A DNA stretch of 64,000 nt from Pseudomonadales bacterium (GCA_024234395.1 JACKOH010000001.1:1445001-1509000), one strand, 5' to 3'. Counted from the first letter of the stretch, positions 8,988 to 18,836 are shown. Translations and numbers: made by a program. Notes: generated by a model from the sequence alone, not told the origin.

Positions 8988-9422
8988 TTAATCGTCCACC
9001 ACCGTTACGGTGATCGGTTCCGACACCAGCGGCGGATTGTGGGGAACATGCAGATAGTCGGCGAAAAACAGCTGCAGGGTATGTTCGCCCGGCGGCAGGG
9101 TCAGGCGAGTCTGGGTCTGACCGCCTCCAAAGTGCATGACCGCATCCCCCAGCGGTGAATTGAGATCCGGCAATTCCACGCCGTCAACCAGCAGGTGGTG
9201 ATGTCCGGTGTTGGCACGTTCCATACCGGCCGGAGCGACTCCCATGCCGGACAGGCCGAATTCCACCACAAAAGTACTGGGTACCACGGCTCCATCGGCC
9301 GGTGCCATGATGTACACCCGGGCCTGCTCCGGTGACGGCGAACGGTTCATTTGCGCCTCTGCGGCAAATACCACCAGCATAGCAGCACCCAGGGTCATTG
9401 CCGTCTTCGATAATCTGCTCAT
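8988..9422 (-). CDS. Secreted DUF4399 protein
   Basis: 144 residues with a signal peptide ending near AAEAQ. The mature part has the DUF4399 landmarks: VYIMAPADGAVVPSTFVVEFG, the histidine cluster ANTGHHHLLVDG, and LPPGEHTLQLFFAD. Function of the domain is unknown; the conserved His cluster suggests metal binding, which is inference. Convergent with ispB, with only 6 bp between the stops. Confidence 0.85.
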   Translation of the reverse strand: MSRLSKTAMTLGAAMLVVFAAEAQMNRSPSPEQARVYIMAPADGAVVPSTFVVEFGLSGMGVAPAGMERANTGHHHLLVDGVELPDLNSPLGDAVMHFGGGQTQTRLTLPPGEHTLQLFFADYLHVPHNPPLVSEPITVTVVDD

Positions 9423-9658
9423 TCAGGCCTCCTCGTTACCTGTAAAAAATTGCAAATCAGTAAAGCCGAAGCATAGCAACTTACTCGCGCTTTCGGAATC
9501 CGTCCCCGCTTCGACAACTGCATAGAAAATTTTTAGGGTCCCTAACCGTTGAGGCATGTTATACACTCGTGCTGCAGGGTCCGAAGGCAGCCCGCCGTCC
9601 GACCCGGCGAAATCGAGGAAGCTCAGATTAATAACAAACAGAAATCGAAGTGATCACC

Positions 9659-11575
9659 ATGTCCCTGGACCTGTCCGCGGTGTCTGCACCGCTGCTGCAA
9701 TCCCTGCAGGAAATCGAAGCGTTCGAACAGACCCCTCTGGAAGAGAATTTCCCCCACACCGACAGCTATACCATGCTGCAGCAGAGCGCCACGCGTTTCG
9801 GTGACGACCCGGCCCTGGAGTTCCTGCTTACCGGCCAGCGTGACGAATCCCCCCGCAGCGTCAGTTATCGCCTTCTCGGCGAACGCATCAACGCTACCGC
9901 CAACCTGTTGCATTCACTGGGGTTACAGCCTGATCAGGCAGTCTCCATCGTGCTGCCGATCCTGCCCGAGACGCACTTCGCCATCTGGGGCGCGCAGGCC
10001 GCGGGCATCGCCAATCCCATCAATCCGCTGCTGGAAGCGGAACATATCGGTGAAATCATGCACGCAGCGGAGTCCCGGGTAGTGATCTGCCTGGCTCCCT
10101 CGGCACATGCAGACATCTGGGACAAGGTGACAGAAGCTGTCAGACATGCCGGCAAAGTTGAAGCCATCATCGCCGTGGAAGTGCCTGGATTGACCAGCCA
10201 CGTACCCGACTCAGTGCCGGATTCAGACCTCCGCGTGCTGGCTTACGAGCAGGCCATGGCAACACAACCCAGCGACCGCCTGCTCAGCCAGAGACGTCTC
10301 AACGGCGACGAAATCGCCGCCTATTTCCATACCGGCGGAACCACCGGGCGGCCGAAAATCGCCCAGCTGACGCATCGCAACATGGCCTTCCTCGGCCAGT
10401 TGATACAGGTTTATACCGCCCACCAGGACCGCCAGACCATCCTGTGCGGGCTGCCCCTGTTTCATATTTACGGCGTCATCATCCAGGGAATTGCGGCTTT
10501 CAGCGTGGGCTACCGGATCGTCTTGCTCACCCCGGCGGGCTTTCGCTCGCCGGAAGCGATGAAAAATTTCTGGCACCATATTGGACGTTTCCGGGTAAAG
10601 AGCTTTTCCACCGTCCCCACGGTGCTGATGGCTTTATCACAGATCCCGGTTGGTGACGCGGATATCAGCTGCCTGACCAATATCAATTCCGGTGCCGCGC
10701 CGCTGTCGCATTCCTTCGAACTGCGCTTCGAACAGCAGTTCAACGTCCAGGTCGCCAACGGTTATGGTATGACCGAGACCACCTCGCTTATTTCCCGGGC
10801 TCCGGAGTACCAGCCACCTGGCAGTGTCGGTATGCGCCTGCCCTATTCCCGGATTCGCATCGCCATGGTCAAGGGCAATCGGGTGGAACATAACTGCGCC
10901 GACGGTGAGAGTGGCGTCATCCTGGTATCCGGTCCACAGATCTTCAAGGGCTATAAGCACGCTGCCGATAACGCCAGCGCCTGGACCGAAGATGGCTGGT
11001 TCAACACCGGCGACCTGGGTTATCTGGATAGCGATGGCTTCCTGTACCTGACCGGCCGTGCCAAGGACCTGATCATCCGTGGTGGACACAATATCGATCC
11101 AGTGCTGATCGAGGAGCCGCTGAATGCCCATCCGGCCATCAATACCGCGGTGGCGGTTGGCGAGCCTGATCCCTATGCGGGTGAATTGCCGATGGTTTTC
11201 ATCGTACCCGAGGCGGGCCAGTCACTCAATGTGCAGGAGTTGCATGATTACTGTGTCGAACACATTTCCGAACGGGCTGCCATTCCCAAGCGCTTCGAGG
11301 TGATCGATGCCATGCCACTCACCGCGGTGGGCAAGATTTTCCGCCCCCGGCTGCGCCAGCTAATTACCGAAAAGGTACTGACCGAACTGCTGGCCGGGCA
11401 CGACATCGACGCGACAGTTCATTGCCATCTGCACAAGCAAAGGGGACTGTCGGCCGATATAGAGGTGACTGACCCGGACGACGTCGAGCGAACCCGGGAA
11501 CTGGTACAGAATTTCACTCTGCCGATTTCCGTCGCCAGCGCCGGCCAGGCGGAGCATGCAAGGGGTCTACTATGA
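9659..11575 (+). CDS. AMP-dependent acyl-CoA synthetase
   Basis: Activates a carboxylic (probably fatty) acid to acyl-AMP and then acyl-CoA. The ANL-superfamily motifs are all present: phosphate loop YFHTGGTTGRPK near residue 220, NGYGMTETT near 367, the GDLGYLDSDGFLYLTGR hinge region near 450, and LTAVGKIFRP with the catalytic Lys near 556. About 638 residues, including an 80-residue tail beyond the usual C-terminal domain, like some proteobacterial AMP-binding proteins of 630 residues. GTG 9650 is an alternative start; neither has a clear SD. The stop overlaps the start of the next gene (ATGA). Confidence 0.88.
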   Translation: MSLDLSAVSAPLLQSLQEIEAFEQTPLEENFPHTDSYTMLQQSATRFGDDPALEFLLTGQRDESPRSVSYRLLGERINATANLLHSLGLQPDQAVSIVLPILPETHFAIWGAQAAGIANPINPLLEAEHIGEIMHAAESRVVICLAPSAHADIWDKVTEAVRHAGKVEAIIAVEVPGLTSHVPDSVPDSDLRVLAYEQAMATQPSDRLLSQRRLNGDEIAAYFHTGGTTGRPKIAQLTHRNMAFLGQLIQVYTAHQDRQTILCGLPLFHIYGVIIQGIAAFSVGYRIVLLTPAGFRSPEAMKNFWHHIGRFRVKSFSTVPTVLMALSQIPVGDADISCLTNINSGAAPLSHSFELRFEQQFNVQVANGYGMTETTSLISRAPEYQPPGSVGMRLPYSRIRIAMVKGNRVEHNCADGESGVILVSGPQIFKGYKHAADNASAWTEDGWFNTGDLGYLDSDGFLYLTGRAKDLIIRGGHNIDPVLIEEPLNAHPAINTAVAVGEPDPYAGELPMVFIVPEAGQSLNVQELHDYCVEHISERAAIPKRFEVIDAMPLTAVGKIFRPRLRQLITEKVLTELLAGHDIDATVHCHLHKQRGLSADIEVTDPDDVERTRELVQNFTLPISVASAGQAEHARGLL

Positions 11576-12144
11576 CAATCTCCATCAGGTATGCCATGTG
11601 GGCACTGACCGCACTGCTGCTGGTGCAATGCACCACCACCGGCCGCGGCAGCGATTCCCCTGAACAGCGTCGCCAGGCGATCCTCGACATGCGCGCCGAC
11701 GTGCTGGACCAGTTGTTCCGGGTCAAACCGGATGTCCGTCCGCAGATCGGTGAAGCGGTCGGCTACGCAGTATTCAGTAATGCCAATGTCAACATCGTAC
11801 TGGCCAGCTTCGGCAGCGGCATCGGTGTGGTCAGGGACAACCGCAGCGGACAGGAAACCTATATGCGCATGGGCGAAGTGGGTGTGGGTCTGGGTGCCGG
11901 CATCAAGGACTTCCGGGCCGTGTTTATTTTTCACGACCAGGATTCCCTGGACGACTTCGTCACCAATGGCTGGATGTTCGGCGGTCAGGCCGACGCGGCC
12001 GCCAAGGCCAACGACCTGGGTGCAGCCGTAGCCGGTGAAGCGGTGTTGGACAATGTGACCGTCTATCAGCTCACCCAGAGCGGCCTGGCCTTGCAGGCCA
12101 CCGTCAAGGGCACCCGCTACTGGAAGGACCCTGATCTCAATTAG
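11572..12144 (+). CDS. YSC84-type lipid-binding domain protein, exported
   Basis: 190 residues. An N-terminal hydrophobic signal (YAMWALTALLLVQC) precedes a YSC84/SYLF-like domain, recognisable by IGEAVGYAVFSNANVNIVLAS, GSGIGVVRDN and MRMGEVGVGLGAGIKDFRAVFIF. The Cys after LLLVQ could be a lipobox Cys, but Gln at -1 is atypical. The 4-bp overlap with the acyl-CoA synthetase suggests translational coupling and a shared lipid-related role (inference). Its TAG stop lies in TAGCAGCCTGT, a sequence resembling the terminus of the repeat family described elsewhere in this window. Confidence 0.8.
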   Translation: MTISIRYAMWALTALLLVQCTTTGRGSDSPEQRRQAILDMRADVLDQLFRVKPDVRPQIGEAVGYAVFSNANVNIVLASFGSGIGVVRDNRSGQETYMRMGEVGVGLGAGIKDFRAVFIFHDQDSLDDFVTNGWMFGGQADAAAKANDLGAAVAGEAVLDNVTVYQLTQSGLALQATVKGTRYWKDPDLN

Positions 12145-12182
12145 CAGCCTGTCAGGCACCGGGCAGCTGCCGGAGCAGGAGA

Positions 12183-13838
12183 TCACATGTCCGGGTAATT
12201 CGGACCCCCGCCCCCCTCGGGTACCACCCAGTTGATATTCTGGGCCGGATCCTTGATGTCGCAGGTTTTGCAGTGGACGCAATTCTGAGCATTGATCTGG
12301 AAACGCAGCTGGCCATTTTCCTCCACCACTTCATAAACCCCGGCCGGGCAGTAGCGCTGCGCCGGCTCATCATAAAGGGGCAGATTTTCCCGCAATGGAA
12401 TGGATGGATCAGCCAGATGCAGGTGGCAGGGCTGATCTTCGGCATGGTTGGTATTGGACAGAAACACTGACGACAGTTTATCGAAGGTAATTCTGCCGTC
12501 GGGCCGGGGGTAGTCAATCCGACTGCAATCGGCAGCTTTTTTGAGTTGTTCGTGATCACGACTCCGATCGTGAAAAGTCAGTGGAAAATGGCCGCGAAAC
12601 AATTTCTGCTCCACAAATACCAGCGCGCTGCCCAGCCAGAAGCCGAACTTGTGGAATCCGGCACTGAAGTTACGCGCCTGGTGCAATTCCCCGTGCAGAT
12701 CCGATTTTTTAAATCGTTCGGTATAATCAAGCGGTTCCTGCTGCGGGGTTTCAGAAGCCAGTTCCGCAAACAGGGATTCGGCTGCCAGCAGACCTGATTT
12801 CATTGCCGTGTGACTGCCCTTGATCTTGGCGGCATTCATGGTGCCCGCATCGCAGCCGATCAACAGCCCGCCTGGAAACGTCATCCTCGGCAACGAGTTC
12901 AGACCGCCCTTGATCAACGCCCGGGCGCCGTAACTGATACGGGTACCGCCTTCCAGGTAGCGCCGGATAGCCGGGTGCAGCTTGAACTTCTGGAATTCAT
13001 CGTAGGGGCTGATATGGGGATTGCGGTAGGCCAGGTCGACAATCAGCCCGACCGAGACCTTGTTGTCCTCCGTGTGATAGAGAAAGCCGCCGCTGGTGGC
13101 TGCCGCGCTGGCCCCGATCATCGGGTATCCGGCGGTATGAACCACCAGCCCCTGGCGGTGCTGAGCGGCGGGAATTTCCCAGACCTCTTTCAGACCGATA
13201 CCGTAATGCTGCGGGTCACTGTCATTGTCGAGCCCGAAATTGGCGATTATCTGTTTGCCCAGGTGTCCCCGACAGCCTTCCGCCAGTATTGTGTAGCGGG
13301 CGTGAAACTCGAACCCCGGCTCAAAGGAATCCTTCTTCTCTCCCCTGGCGTCCACTCCCATATCGCCGGTGGCCACCCCTTTGACGCTGCCATCCTCGTG
13401 GTAGAGTACTTCGGCGGCGGCAAAGCCGGGAAACACCTCGACGCCCAGTTCCATGGCCTGCTCCGCCAGCCAGCGGCACAGGTTACCGAGCGAAATAATG
13501 TAATTGCCGTGATTGTGCATGGTTTGTGGCACCAGCAGTCCGGGAAAGCGGAACGCCGATTTATCATTGGGCAGGTAGTACACCTCGTCACCGGTAACCG
13601 GCGTGTTCAACGGCGCCCCACGCTCTTTCCAGTCCGGGAACAGGCGCTCCAGGGCGGCCGGTTCGAACACCGCACCGGACAGAATATGGGCGCCTACTTC
13701 GGAACCTTTCTCGAGTACACAAACTGAAAGCTCCCGGCCCGCCTCGCTGGCCAGTTGCATCAACCGGCAGGCAGCACTGAGCCCGGCCGGCCCGGCTCCC
13801 ACAATGACCACATCGACTTCCATCGATTCGCGCTGCAT
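12183..13838 (-). CDS. Electron transfer flavoprotein-ubiquinone oxidoreductase (ETF-QO)
   Basis: Membrane-associated flavoprotein that passes electrons from ETF (fatty-acid and amino-acid oxidation) to ubiquinone. N-terminal FAD dinucleotide fold VDVVIVGAGPAGLSAACRL, central ETF-QO core, and C-terminal ferredoxin-like cluster ligands CPAGVYE and CVHCKTCDIKDP. The start at 13838 (MQRESMEVDVV) is chosen because GGGGA lies 6 nt upstream and it aligns with the usual family N-terminus; the frame is open to 13883. 551 residues, normal length. No etfAB genes are in the window. Confidence 0.96.
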   Translation of the reverse strand: MQRESMEVDVVIVGAGPAGLSAACRLMQLASEAGRELSVCVLEKGSEVGAHILSGAVFEPAALERLFPDWKERGAPLNTPVTGDEVYYLPNDKSAFRFPGLLVPQTMHNHGNYIISLGNLCRWLAEQAMELGVEVFPGFAAAEVLYHEDGSVKGVATGDMGVDARGEKKDSFEPGFEFHARYTILAEGCRGHLGKQIIANFGLDNDSDPQHYGIGLKEVWEIPAAQHRQGLVVHTAGYPMIGASAAATSGGFLYHTEDNKVSVGLIVDLAYRNPHISPYDEFQKFKLHPAIRRYLEGGTRISYGARALIKGGLNSLPRMTFPGGLLIGCDAGTMNAAKIKGSHTAMKSGLLAAESLFAELASETPQQEPLDYTERFKKSDLHGELHQARNFSAGFHKFGFWLGSALVFVEQKLFRGHFPLTFHDRSRDHEQLKKAADCSRIDYPRPDGRITFDKLSSVFLSNTNHAEDQPCHLHLADPSIPLRENLPLYDEPAQRYCPAGVYEVVEENGQLRFQINAQNCVHCKTCDIKDPAQNINWVVPEGGGGPNYPDM

Positions 13839-13979
13839 AGGCATTCCCCGTTCCATAAATTGGTTTATCGCCGCCCCTGCCATGACTGACCGTAATCCTC
13901 TGAAACCCAGGCGTGCGAAAGACCGCGTATTATCCTCAATTCACTGTACAGGCGCAAAATACGCCAGCTCCCGGGCATT

Positions 13980-13996
13980 ACAAAATGTCACAAAAT
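13980..13996 (+). promoter_or_regulatory. Motif shared with the next receptor gene (copy 1)
   Basis: ACAAAATGTCACAAAAT: two ACAAAA half-sites with a 10-bp period, 160 nt upstream of the first TonB-receptor start. A near-identical sequence lies upstream of the second receptor gene. Candidate regulator site; binding protein unknown. The surrounding 301 bp between the divergent ETF-QO and receptor genes holds no other gene I can support. Confidence 0.35.
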
Positions 13997-14139
13997 TGCC
14001 CCGGCTTTGCGTTTTTTCGACTGCCTTTTACGTGCATACTACGCCGCTTGATCTCGGGTAGCCTGTGTCTTTGCCTGAGCAGCCTGACATAGGGACCAGG
14101 GTGCCCCTGGAGTCCAGAATTAATTCGGAGCATCAATTG

Positions 14140-16308
14140 ATGAAACCAGCATTTTTGCCCTCCAGACTGGGCCTGGCAATCGGCCTGGCCAGCGCCTTCA
14201 TCGCGTTTCATGGCAGTCTGGCCATGGCCCAGCAACCTGCCGATCAGCCCATCACCAGCGAGGATTCCACGGTCAGGTATCCTGCCTCCTACTTCAGCCA
14301 GTACCAGACCTATTCAGTCAATGACATGCTGGACCGTATCCCGGGCATCACCGTGGCACGGGGTGGTGGCCCGGGGCCGCAGGGCGGACCCGGTTCCGGT
14401 GGCGGTCGGGGACTGGGCGCCGGCGGTGACCAGATCCTGATTAACGGGCGCCGCATAGCGGGCAAGGAGAACGAGGGGGGCAACCAGCTGTCCCGGATTC
14501 CCTCCAGCCAGGTGGACTACATCGAAATCATCCGCGGCACATCCGGCGACCTGGACGTACGTGGCGGCACCCAGGTGATCAATATCGTGTTGCTGGAGGC
14601 CGAATCCAGTGCTTCCTATGCCTACGAAGTCAACATGGACCACCTGCAGGACGGCACCAATCGGCCCGGCGGAAAATTCTCGGTAACCGGACAACGCGGC
14701 GATCTCAGCTACTTTCTCAGCGCCGAGCGCGAACCCCGCTACGAATTCAGGGACGGCTTCGAAACCAGCTACTTTGTCGATGGCAGTGTCAACGAGACTG
14801 TTGACCGGGACGAAACACGAGATGCCTGGCCGGTCACCCTGTCCTCCAATTTCGGTTATGAAATCACGCCCAACGACACGGCCAACCTGAATCTGCAGTG
14901 GACCTCCAATAACTTCGACTCCTATGCCGACCGCATCATCACCGACATGGAAGCCAATCCGCCGGTGGCGCGGGTCGAACACGACGATATCCCCAACGAC
15001 GACAATTCCTGGGAAGTCGGCGGCGACTACATGCACGTATTCGATAACGGCAGCCGCTGGAAAACCCTGTTCATTGTCAATGAGGCGGAAACCGAAAGCG
15101 TAAGGGAGCGTTTCCAGGTCGAGGACAGCAGTCGTTACAGCGACCTGTATCTGCGTGACTATGCCCGTAACCGGGAGCGGATCGTTCGCTCGTCCTATAT
15201 TTTCGATCTGGGCGAATCCCAGAGCGTGGAAGCTGGCCTGGAACGAGCCCAGACTATTCTGGATACTTCCCTGCAGCTGGGTCTATTGACTTCCGGAAGC
15301 GGGGACCCCTATTTCGGCGGGCTGACCCCGATCACCAATGCCAACGGCACGGTGGAGGAAATGCGCTACGAGTATTTCGCCATTCACAACTGGCAAATGA
15401 ACGACCGCATGACCCTGGAGACCACCCTGCTCTTCGAGGACAGCAAGATTTCCCAGAGCGGTGACATCTCCAAGTCCCGGAATTTCAATTTCTTCCGTCC
15501 CAAGGTGGACTACCGCTTTCTCATCACCCCGTCCATTCAGTTCCGTGCTTCCATCGAGAAGGACGTAGCGCAGCTCAGCTTTGGTGATTTCACGGCCAAT
15601 ATCGACTCTGGTGACGACGAACAGAATGCCTTCGAGGGTAACTCGGACCTGCGCCAGGAACAGTCCTGGAAGTACGAGGCCAATCTGGAATACCGGCTGC
15701 CTGAAGACGCCGGTGTAATCAATACCAATATCTTCTACCACGACCTGACCGACCTGATCGACAACATCGATGTCTCGACCGAGAACGAAATTCTCTCCGC
15801 TCGCGGCAATATCGGTGACGGTGAGCGATACGGGTTCAATTTCGACAGCAGCCTGCGACTGGGTTTTATCAGCCAGCCGGATATGCTGCTGACCGCCGGG
15901 GTGACCATGGAAGATTCCACCGTGACTGATCCGTTTACCCACCAGAAACGGGAGCGGTCAATTCGCGGGGGAGCCAGCCGCTACAGCTTCGGCTTCCGTC
16001 ATGACCTGCCGGCCCGGAGCATGAACTGGGGATTCAATTACCGACGCGAGTTCTACAATCAGTTCCGCGACTATGACATCGACAAGATCGAGCAGTATCC
16101 CAAGGTCGGCTCCTACTTCGGCTGGTTCGAGATGCAGCGTTGGGGCGGTCTGATCTATCGCTTCGAAGCCAGGGACAACCGGCAGCGATGCCGTATCCGC
16201 ACCCGTTATATCGATGGCACCATCGCCACCGGGGTGATCTCTGAAATCGAGGACTCCTGTTCCGACGCCGGCCCGGTCTACGCGATCAAGATCCGGGGTA
16301 CGTTCTAA
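14140..16308 (+). CDS. TonB-dependent outer-membrane receptor, paralogue 1
   Basis: 722-residue outer-membrane receptor that would import a ligand using TonB energy. Signal peptide (SRLGLAIGLASAFIAFHGSL..AMAQ), plug domain (YSVNDMLDRIPGI, a glycine-rich stretch, then DQILINGRRIAGK and VDYIEIIRGTSGDLDVRGG), and a long beta-barrel ending in a terminal Phe (IKIRGTF), as expected for BAM insertion. ATG 14140 is chosen because it starts the signal peptide and has CGGAG 9 nt upstream; the frame is open to 14065. Two Cys near the C-terminus (QRCRIR and EDSCSD) are shared with the downstream paralogue. Substrate unknown; no iron-box or transport partners nearby. Confidence 0.92.
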   Translation: MKPAFLPSRLGLAIGLASAFIAFHGSLAMAQQPADQPITSEDSTVRYPASYFSQYQTYSVNDMLDRIPGITVARGGGPGPQGGPGSGGGRGLGAGGDQILINGRRIAGKENEGGNQLSRIPSSQVDYIEIIRGTSGDLDVRGGTQVINIVLLEAESSASYAYEVNMDHLQDGTNRPGGKFSVTGQRGDLSYFLSAEREPRYEFRDGFETSYFVDGSVNETVDRDETRDAWPVTLSSNFGYEITPNDTANLNLQWTSNNFDSYADRIITDMEANPPVARVEHDDIPNDDNSWEVGGDYMHVFDNGSRWKTLFIVNEAETESVRERFQVEDSSRYSDLYLRDYARNRERIVRSSYIFDLGESQSVEAGLERAQTILDTSLQLGLLTSGSGDPYFGGLTPITNANGTVEEMRYEYFAIHNWQMNDRMTLETTLLFEDSKISQSGDISKSRNFNFFRPKVDYRFLITPSIQFRASIEKDVAQLSFGDFTANIDSGDDEQNAFEGNSDLRQEQSWKYEANLEYRLPEDAGVINTNIFYHDLTDLIDNIDVSTENEILSARGNIGDGERYGFNFDSSLRLGFISQPDMLLTAGVTMEDSTVTDPFTHQKRERSIRGGASRYSFGFRHDLPARSMNWGFNYRREFYNQFRDYDIDKIEQYPKVGSYFGWFEMQRWGGLIYRFEARDNRQRCRIRTRYIDGTIATGVISEIEDSCSDAGPVYAIKIRGTF

Positions 16309-16336
16309 GAGGGATTCGCTATCCTGACTATTTCAG

Positions 16337-16375
16337 GGCCGGGTCGGAATTCATTCCGGCCCGGCCTTTTCTTTT
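16337..16375 (+). terminator. Intrinsic terminator after receptor 1
   Basis: A 14-bp stem (16337-16350 with 16353-16366, one wobble) followed by TTTTCTTTT. It separates the two receptor genes into different transcription units. Confidence 0.85.
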
Positions 16376-16514
16376 CCGTGAGCAGACTATTTTCCCTTCC
16401 CGGCAGCCCTGTTCCGGCTGATTTCGTTCCCGCTACGGTTTCACCCTAAAATTCCCGTTTACGCTAACGATACTCTTACTTATGCCCGGTATTTAACGCC
16501 CGCAGCTTTAACGC

Positions 16515-16581
16515 TGTCATTGTGACATTCGTCGGTTTCTGACAAAAAGTCACAAAATCAATGGGCTGAGTTGACTATAAT
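16515..16581 (+). promoter_or_regulatory. Candidate promoter/operator region of receptor 2
   Basis: Contains an inverted repeat TGTCA-TTG-TGACA (16515-16527), the motif ACAAAAAGTCACAAAAT (16542-16558) shared with the region upstream of receptor 1, and a perfect -10 hexamer TATAAT (16576-16581). The shared motif falls where a -35 box would be and no good TTGACA is present, which suggests an activator-dependent promoter (inference). The start codon is about 95 nt downstream. Confidence 0.42.
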
Positions 16582-16676
16582 TGGATGCTTTGTGAACAAA
16601 CTTTGTGCGGAAGGCCGGACCAAGTCGGCGCCAGACTGACGGGCTTTCACTCAGGCCAATTACAGGAGTTAATGTA

Positions 16677-18836
16677 ATGACCCAACAGCTTAGCAGTAAG
16701 CTGATCAAGGCAGGTGTGCTCACCTCCCTTACTCTGGCAATTTCACTGGCAAACCAGGCTTTCGCCCAGAACCCGGCTGACGCGGAAAGTCAGGAAACCA
16801 CTACGGTTTCCTACCCGGCGGCGTATTTTAACGACTATTCGCCAGTATCGGCCAACGACATGGTCACCGTAATTCCCGGCGTAAACCTGGCCATGGGAGG
16901 CGGTGGCGGCGGTAATCGCCGTGGGCTCGGTTCCGGTGAAAACGAAATTCTCATCAATGGCCAGCGGGTTACCGGCAAAAGTATGTCGGGTCGTGACCAG
17001 CTGAGCCGCATCCCGGCCGACCAGGTTGACCATATCGAAATCATCCGCGGTGCTTCCGAGGATCTGGGTGTACGTAATTCAGGCCAGACCCTCAACGTGG
17101 TGCTGAAGGACGCCCAGTCGCGCCGCAGCGTCAATACCGAAGTGAACATGGATCGCTACCACGACGGCACCCTCTATCCCGGCGGTAAACTGTCGGTCAC
17201 CGGGCAGACAGGTGATCTGAGCTATGTGGTAAGCGCCGAAGCGGAGCCCCGTTATGAAAACCGCTTCACCGATGAGGTCAGTTACAGTCCCGACGGCAGC
17301 CTGCTTGAGACCCGCGACGAGGAGCGTATCCAGGAGCGCACCGATCTGAACCTGAACAGTGCCTTCAGCTACCAGTTCGATGAGGATCTGGTGCAGCTTA
17401 ACGCCAGCTATGGAGTCCGCAATCCCCCCACGGATACGGAACGGTACATTACCGATTATTCGGGCGCTGCACCGGTAACACGCCTGGAACGGGAACACCG
17501 CTCATTCGACCGCTACGAATGGGAACTGGGCGGCGACTGGGAACACGGGTTCGATAACGGCAGCCGCTATCGGCTGTTATTCGTAGTCAATGACCGCCAG
17601 GGCGAGGGAGTCCGCGAACGCTTTCGCATCGACGGGGACCAGGAAGCGGAGAAGAATCTCTACCTGTACAACCTGGGTCGCGATCGGGAGCGGATCGCCC
17701 GCAATTCCTATATCTTCAACCCGGCGCCGGATCACGGTCTGGAAGTCGGGGTGGAAGCAGCCCAGACGCTGCGAAACAACGGGCTGCTCCTGGGCACAGC
17801 GGGAACCGGCACGCCGTCCGACAGCGTTGGCGGACTGGTCCCGGTACCGGTCAACAATGCATTCTCCGAGATCGAGGAAATGCGTTACGAAACCTTTGCC
17901 ATCCATAACTGGCAGATCAATGACCGTATGACCCTGGAGAGCACTCTGGTGCTGGAGCAGTCGGAAATCACCCAGACCGGCGATGTTGCCAATCAAAGGG
18001 ATTTCCAGTTTGTCCGGCCCAAGGTGGATTACCGTTTCAACATCACCGACATGATTCAGCTGCGCGCCTCTATCGAAAAAGAGGTCTCACAACTGAGTTT
18101 CTCCGATTTCAGTGCCACCACCGACAACTCCGACGAAGACAAGAACACCGAAGCCGGCAACCCCGACATCCGCCAGGAACAGTCCTGGGTCTATCGCATG
18201 GGTCTGGAGTACCGGCTGCCGGATAACATCGGCGTATTGAGTTCCAACGTCTTTTATCGGGATATCGAGGACGTCATCGATCGCATCGACGTGACCACCG
18301 ATCCGGATAACCCTATTTCGGCACGTGGCAATATCGGCGACGCAGAACGCTGGGGCATCCGCCTCGACGCCAGCACCCGGCTGGGTTTCGTTGGACTGGA
18401 TGACGCCCTGGTAACCGCCAATCTCAATCTGCAGGACTCGCGGGTTACAGACCCCTTCCTGGGTATTGAACGACGGACCCGTGACAACGGGCGCGGCTGG
18501 GGCAACCTGGGATTCAGGCATGACCTGACCGACTGGAACATGAACTACGGCTTCAACTATTCCAACCCCTTCAACGGTGGTTCGGGCCGGAAAATCATCG
18601 ACGTGGATGATATCGAAATCGAGGAACGGGAACCTAACCTGTCCCTGTTCGTGGAAAAGCGGGCCTTCGGTGGCACCACTTTTCGACTCGAAGCGCAGAA
18701 TGCCCTGGACAGTGTCTTCTGCCGCGACCGGATCCGTTATCTGGGGCGGACTGCCGACGGCATCGTCGAGGAAATCGAGAATTCCTGTAATGGCGACGGA
18801 CGCAAGTTCGCCCTGAAGGTACGTCGTACTTTCTAA
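16677..18836 (+). CDS. TonB-dependent outer-membrane receptor, paralogue 2
   Basis: 719 residues, closely related to the preceding receptor throughout: YPAAYFNDYSPVSANDMV, EILINGQRVTGK, VDHIEIIRGASEDLGVRNSG, PKVDYRFNITDMIQLRASIE, ending in Phe (VRRTF). ATG 16677 has CAGGAG 8 nt upstream and begins the signal peptide (LIKAGVLTSLTLAISLANQ..AFAQ); the frame is open to 16605. The plug carries a six-glycine run, shorter than the glycine-rich insert of paralogue 1. Tandem duplication followed by divergence is the likely origin. Ligand unknown. Confidence 0.92.
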   Translation: MTQQLSSKLIKAGVLTSLTLAISLANQAFAQNPADAESQETTTVSYPAAYFNDYSPVSANDMVTVIPGVNLAMGGGGGGNRRGLGSGENEILINGQRVTGKSMSGRDQLSRIPADQVDHIEIIRGASEDLGVRNSGQTLNVVLKDAQSRRSVNTEVNMDRYHDGTLYPGGKLSVTGQTGDLSYVVSAEAEPRYENRFTDEVSYSPDGSLLETRDEERIQERTDLNLNSAFSYQFDEDLVQLNASYGVRNPPTDTERYITDYSGAAPVTRLEREHRSFDRYEWELGGDWEHGFDNGSRYRLLFVVNDRQGEGVRERFRIDGDQEAEKNLYLYNLGRDRERIARNSYIFNPAPDHGLEVGVEAAQTLRNNGLLLGTAGTGTPSDSVGGLVPVPVNNAFSEIEEMRYETFAIHNWQINDRMTLESTLVLEQSEITQTGDVANQRDFQFVRPKVDYRFNITDMIQLRASIEKEVSQLSFSDFSATTDNSDEDKNTEAGNPDIRQEQSWVYRMGLEYRLPDNIGVLSSNVFYRDIEDVIDRIDVTTDPDNPISARGNIGDAERWGIRLDASTRLGFVGLDDALVTANLNLQDSRVTDPFLGIERRTRDNGRGWGNLGFRHDLTDWNMNYGFNYSNPFNGGSGRKIIDVDDIEIEEREPNLSLFVEKRAFGGTTFRLEAQNALDSVFCRDRIRYLGRTADGIVEEIENSCNGDGRKFALKVRRTF

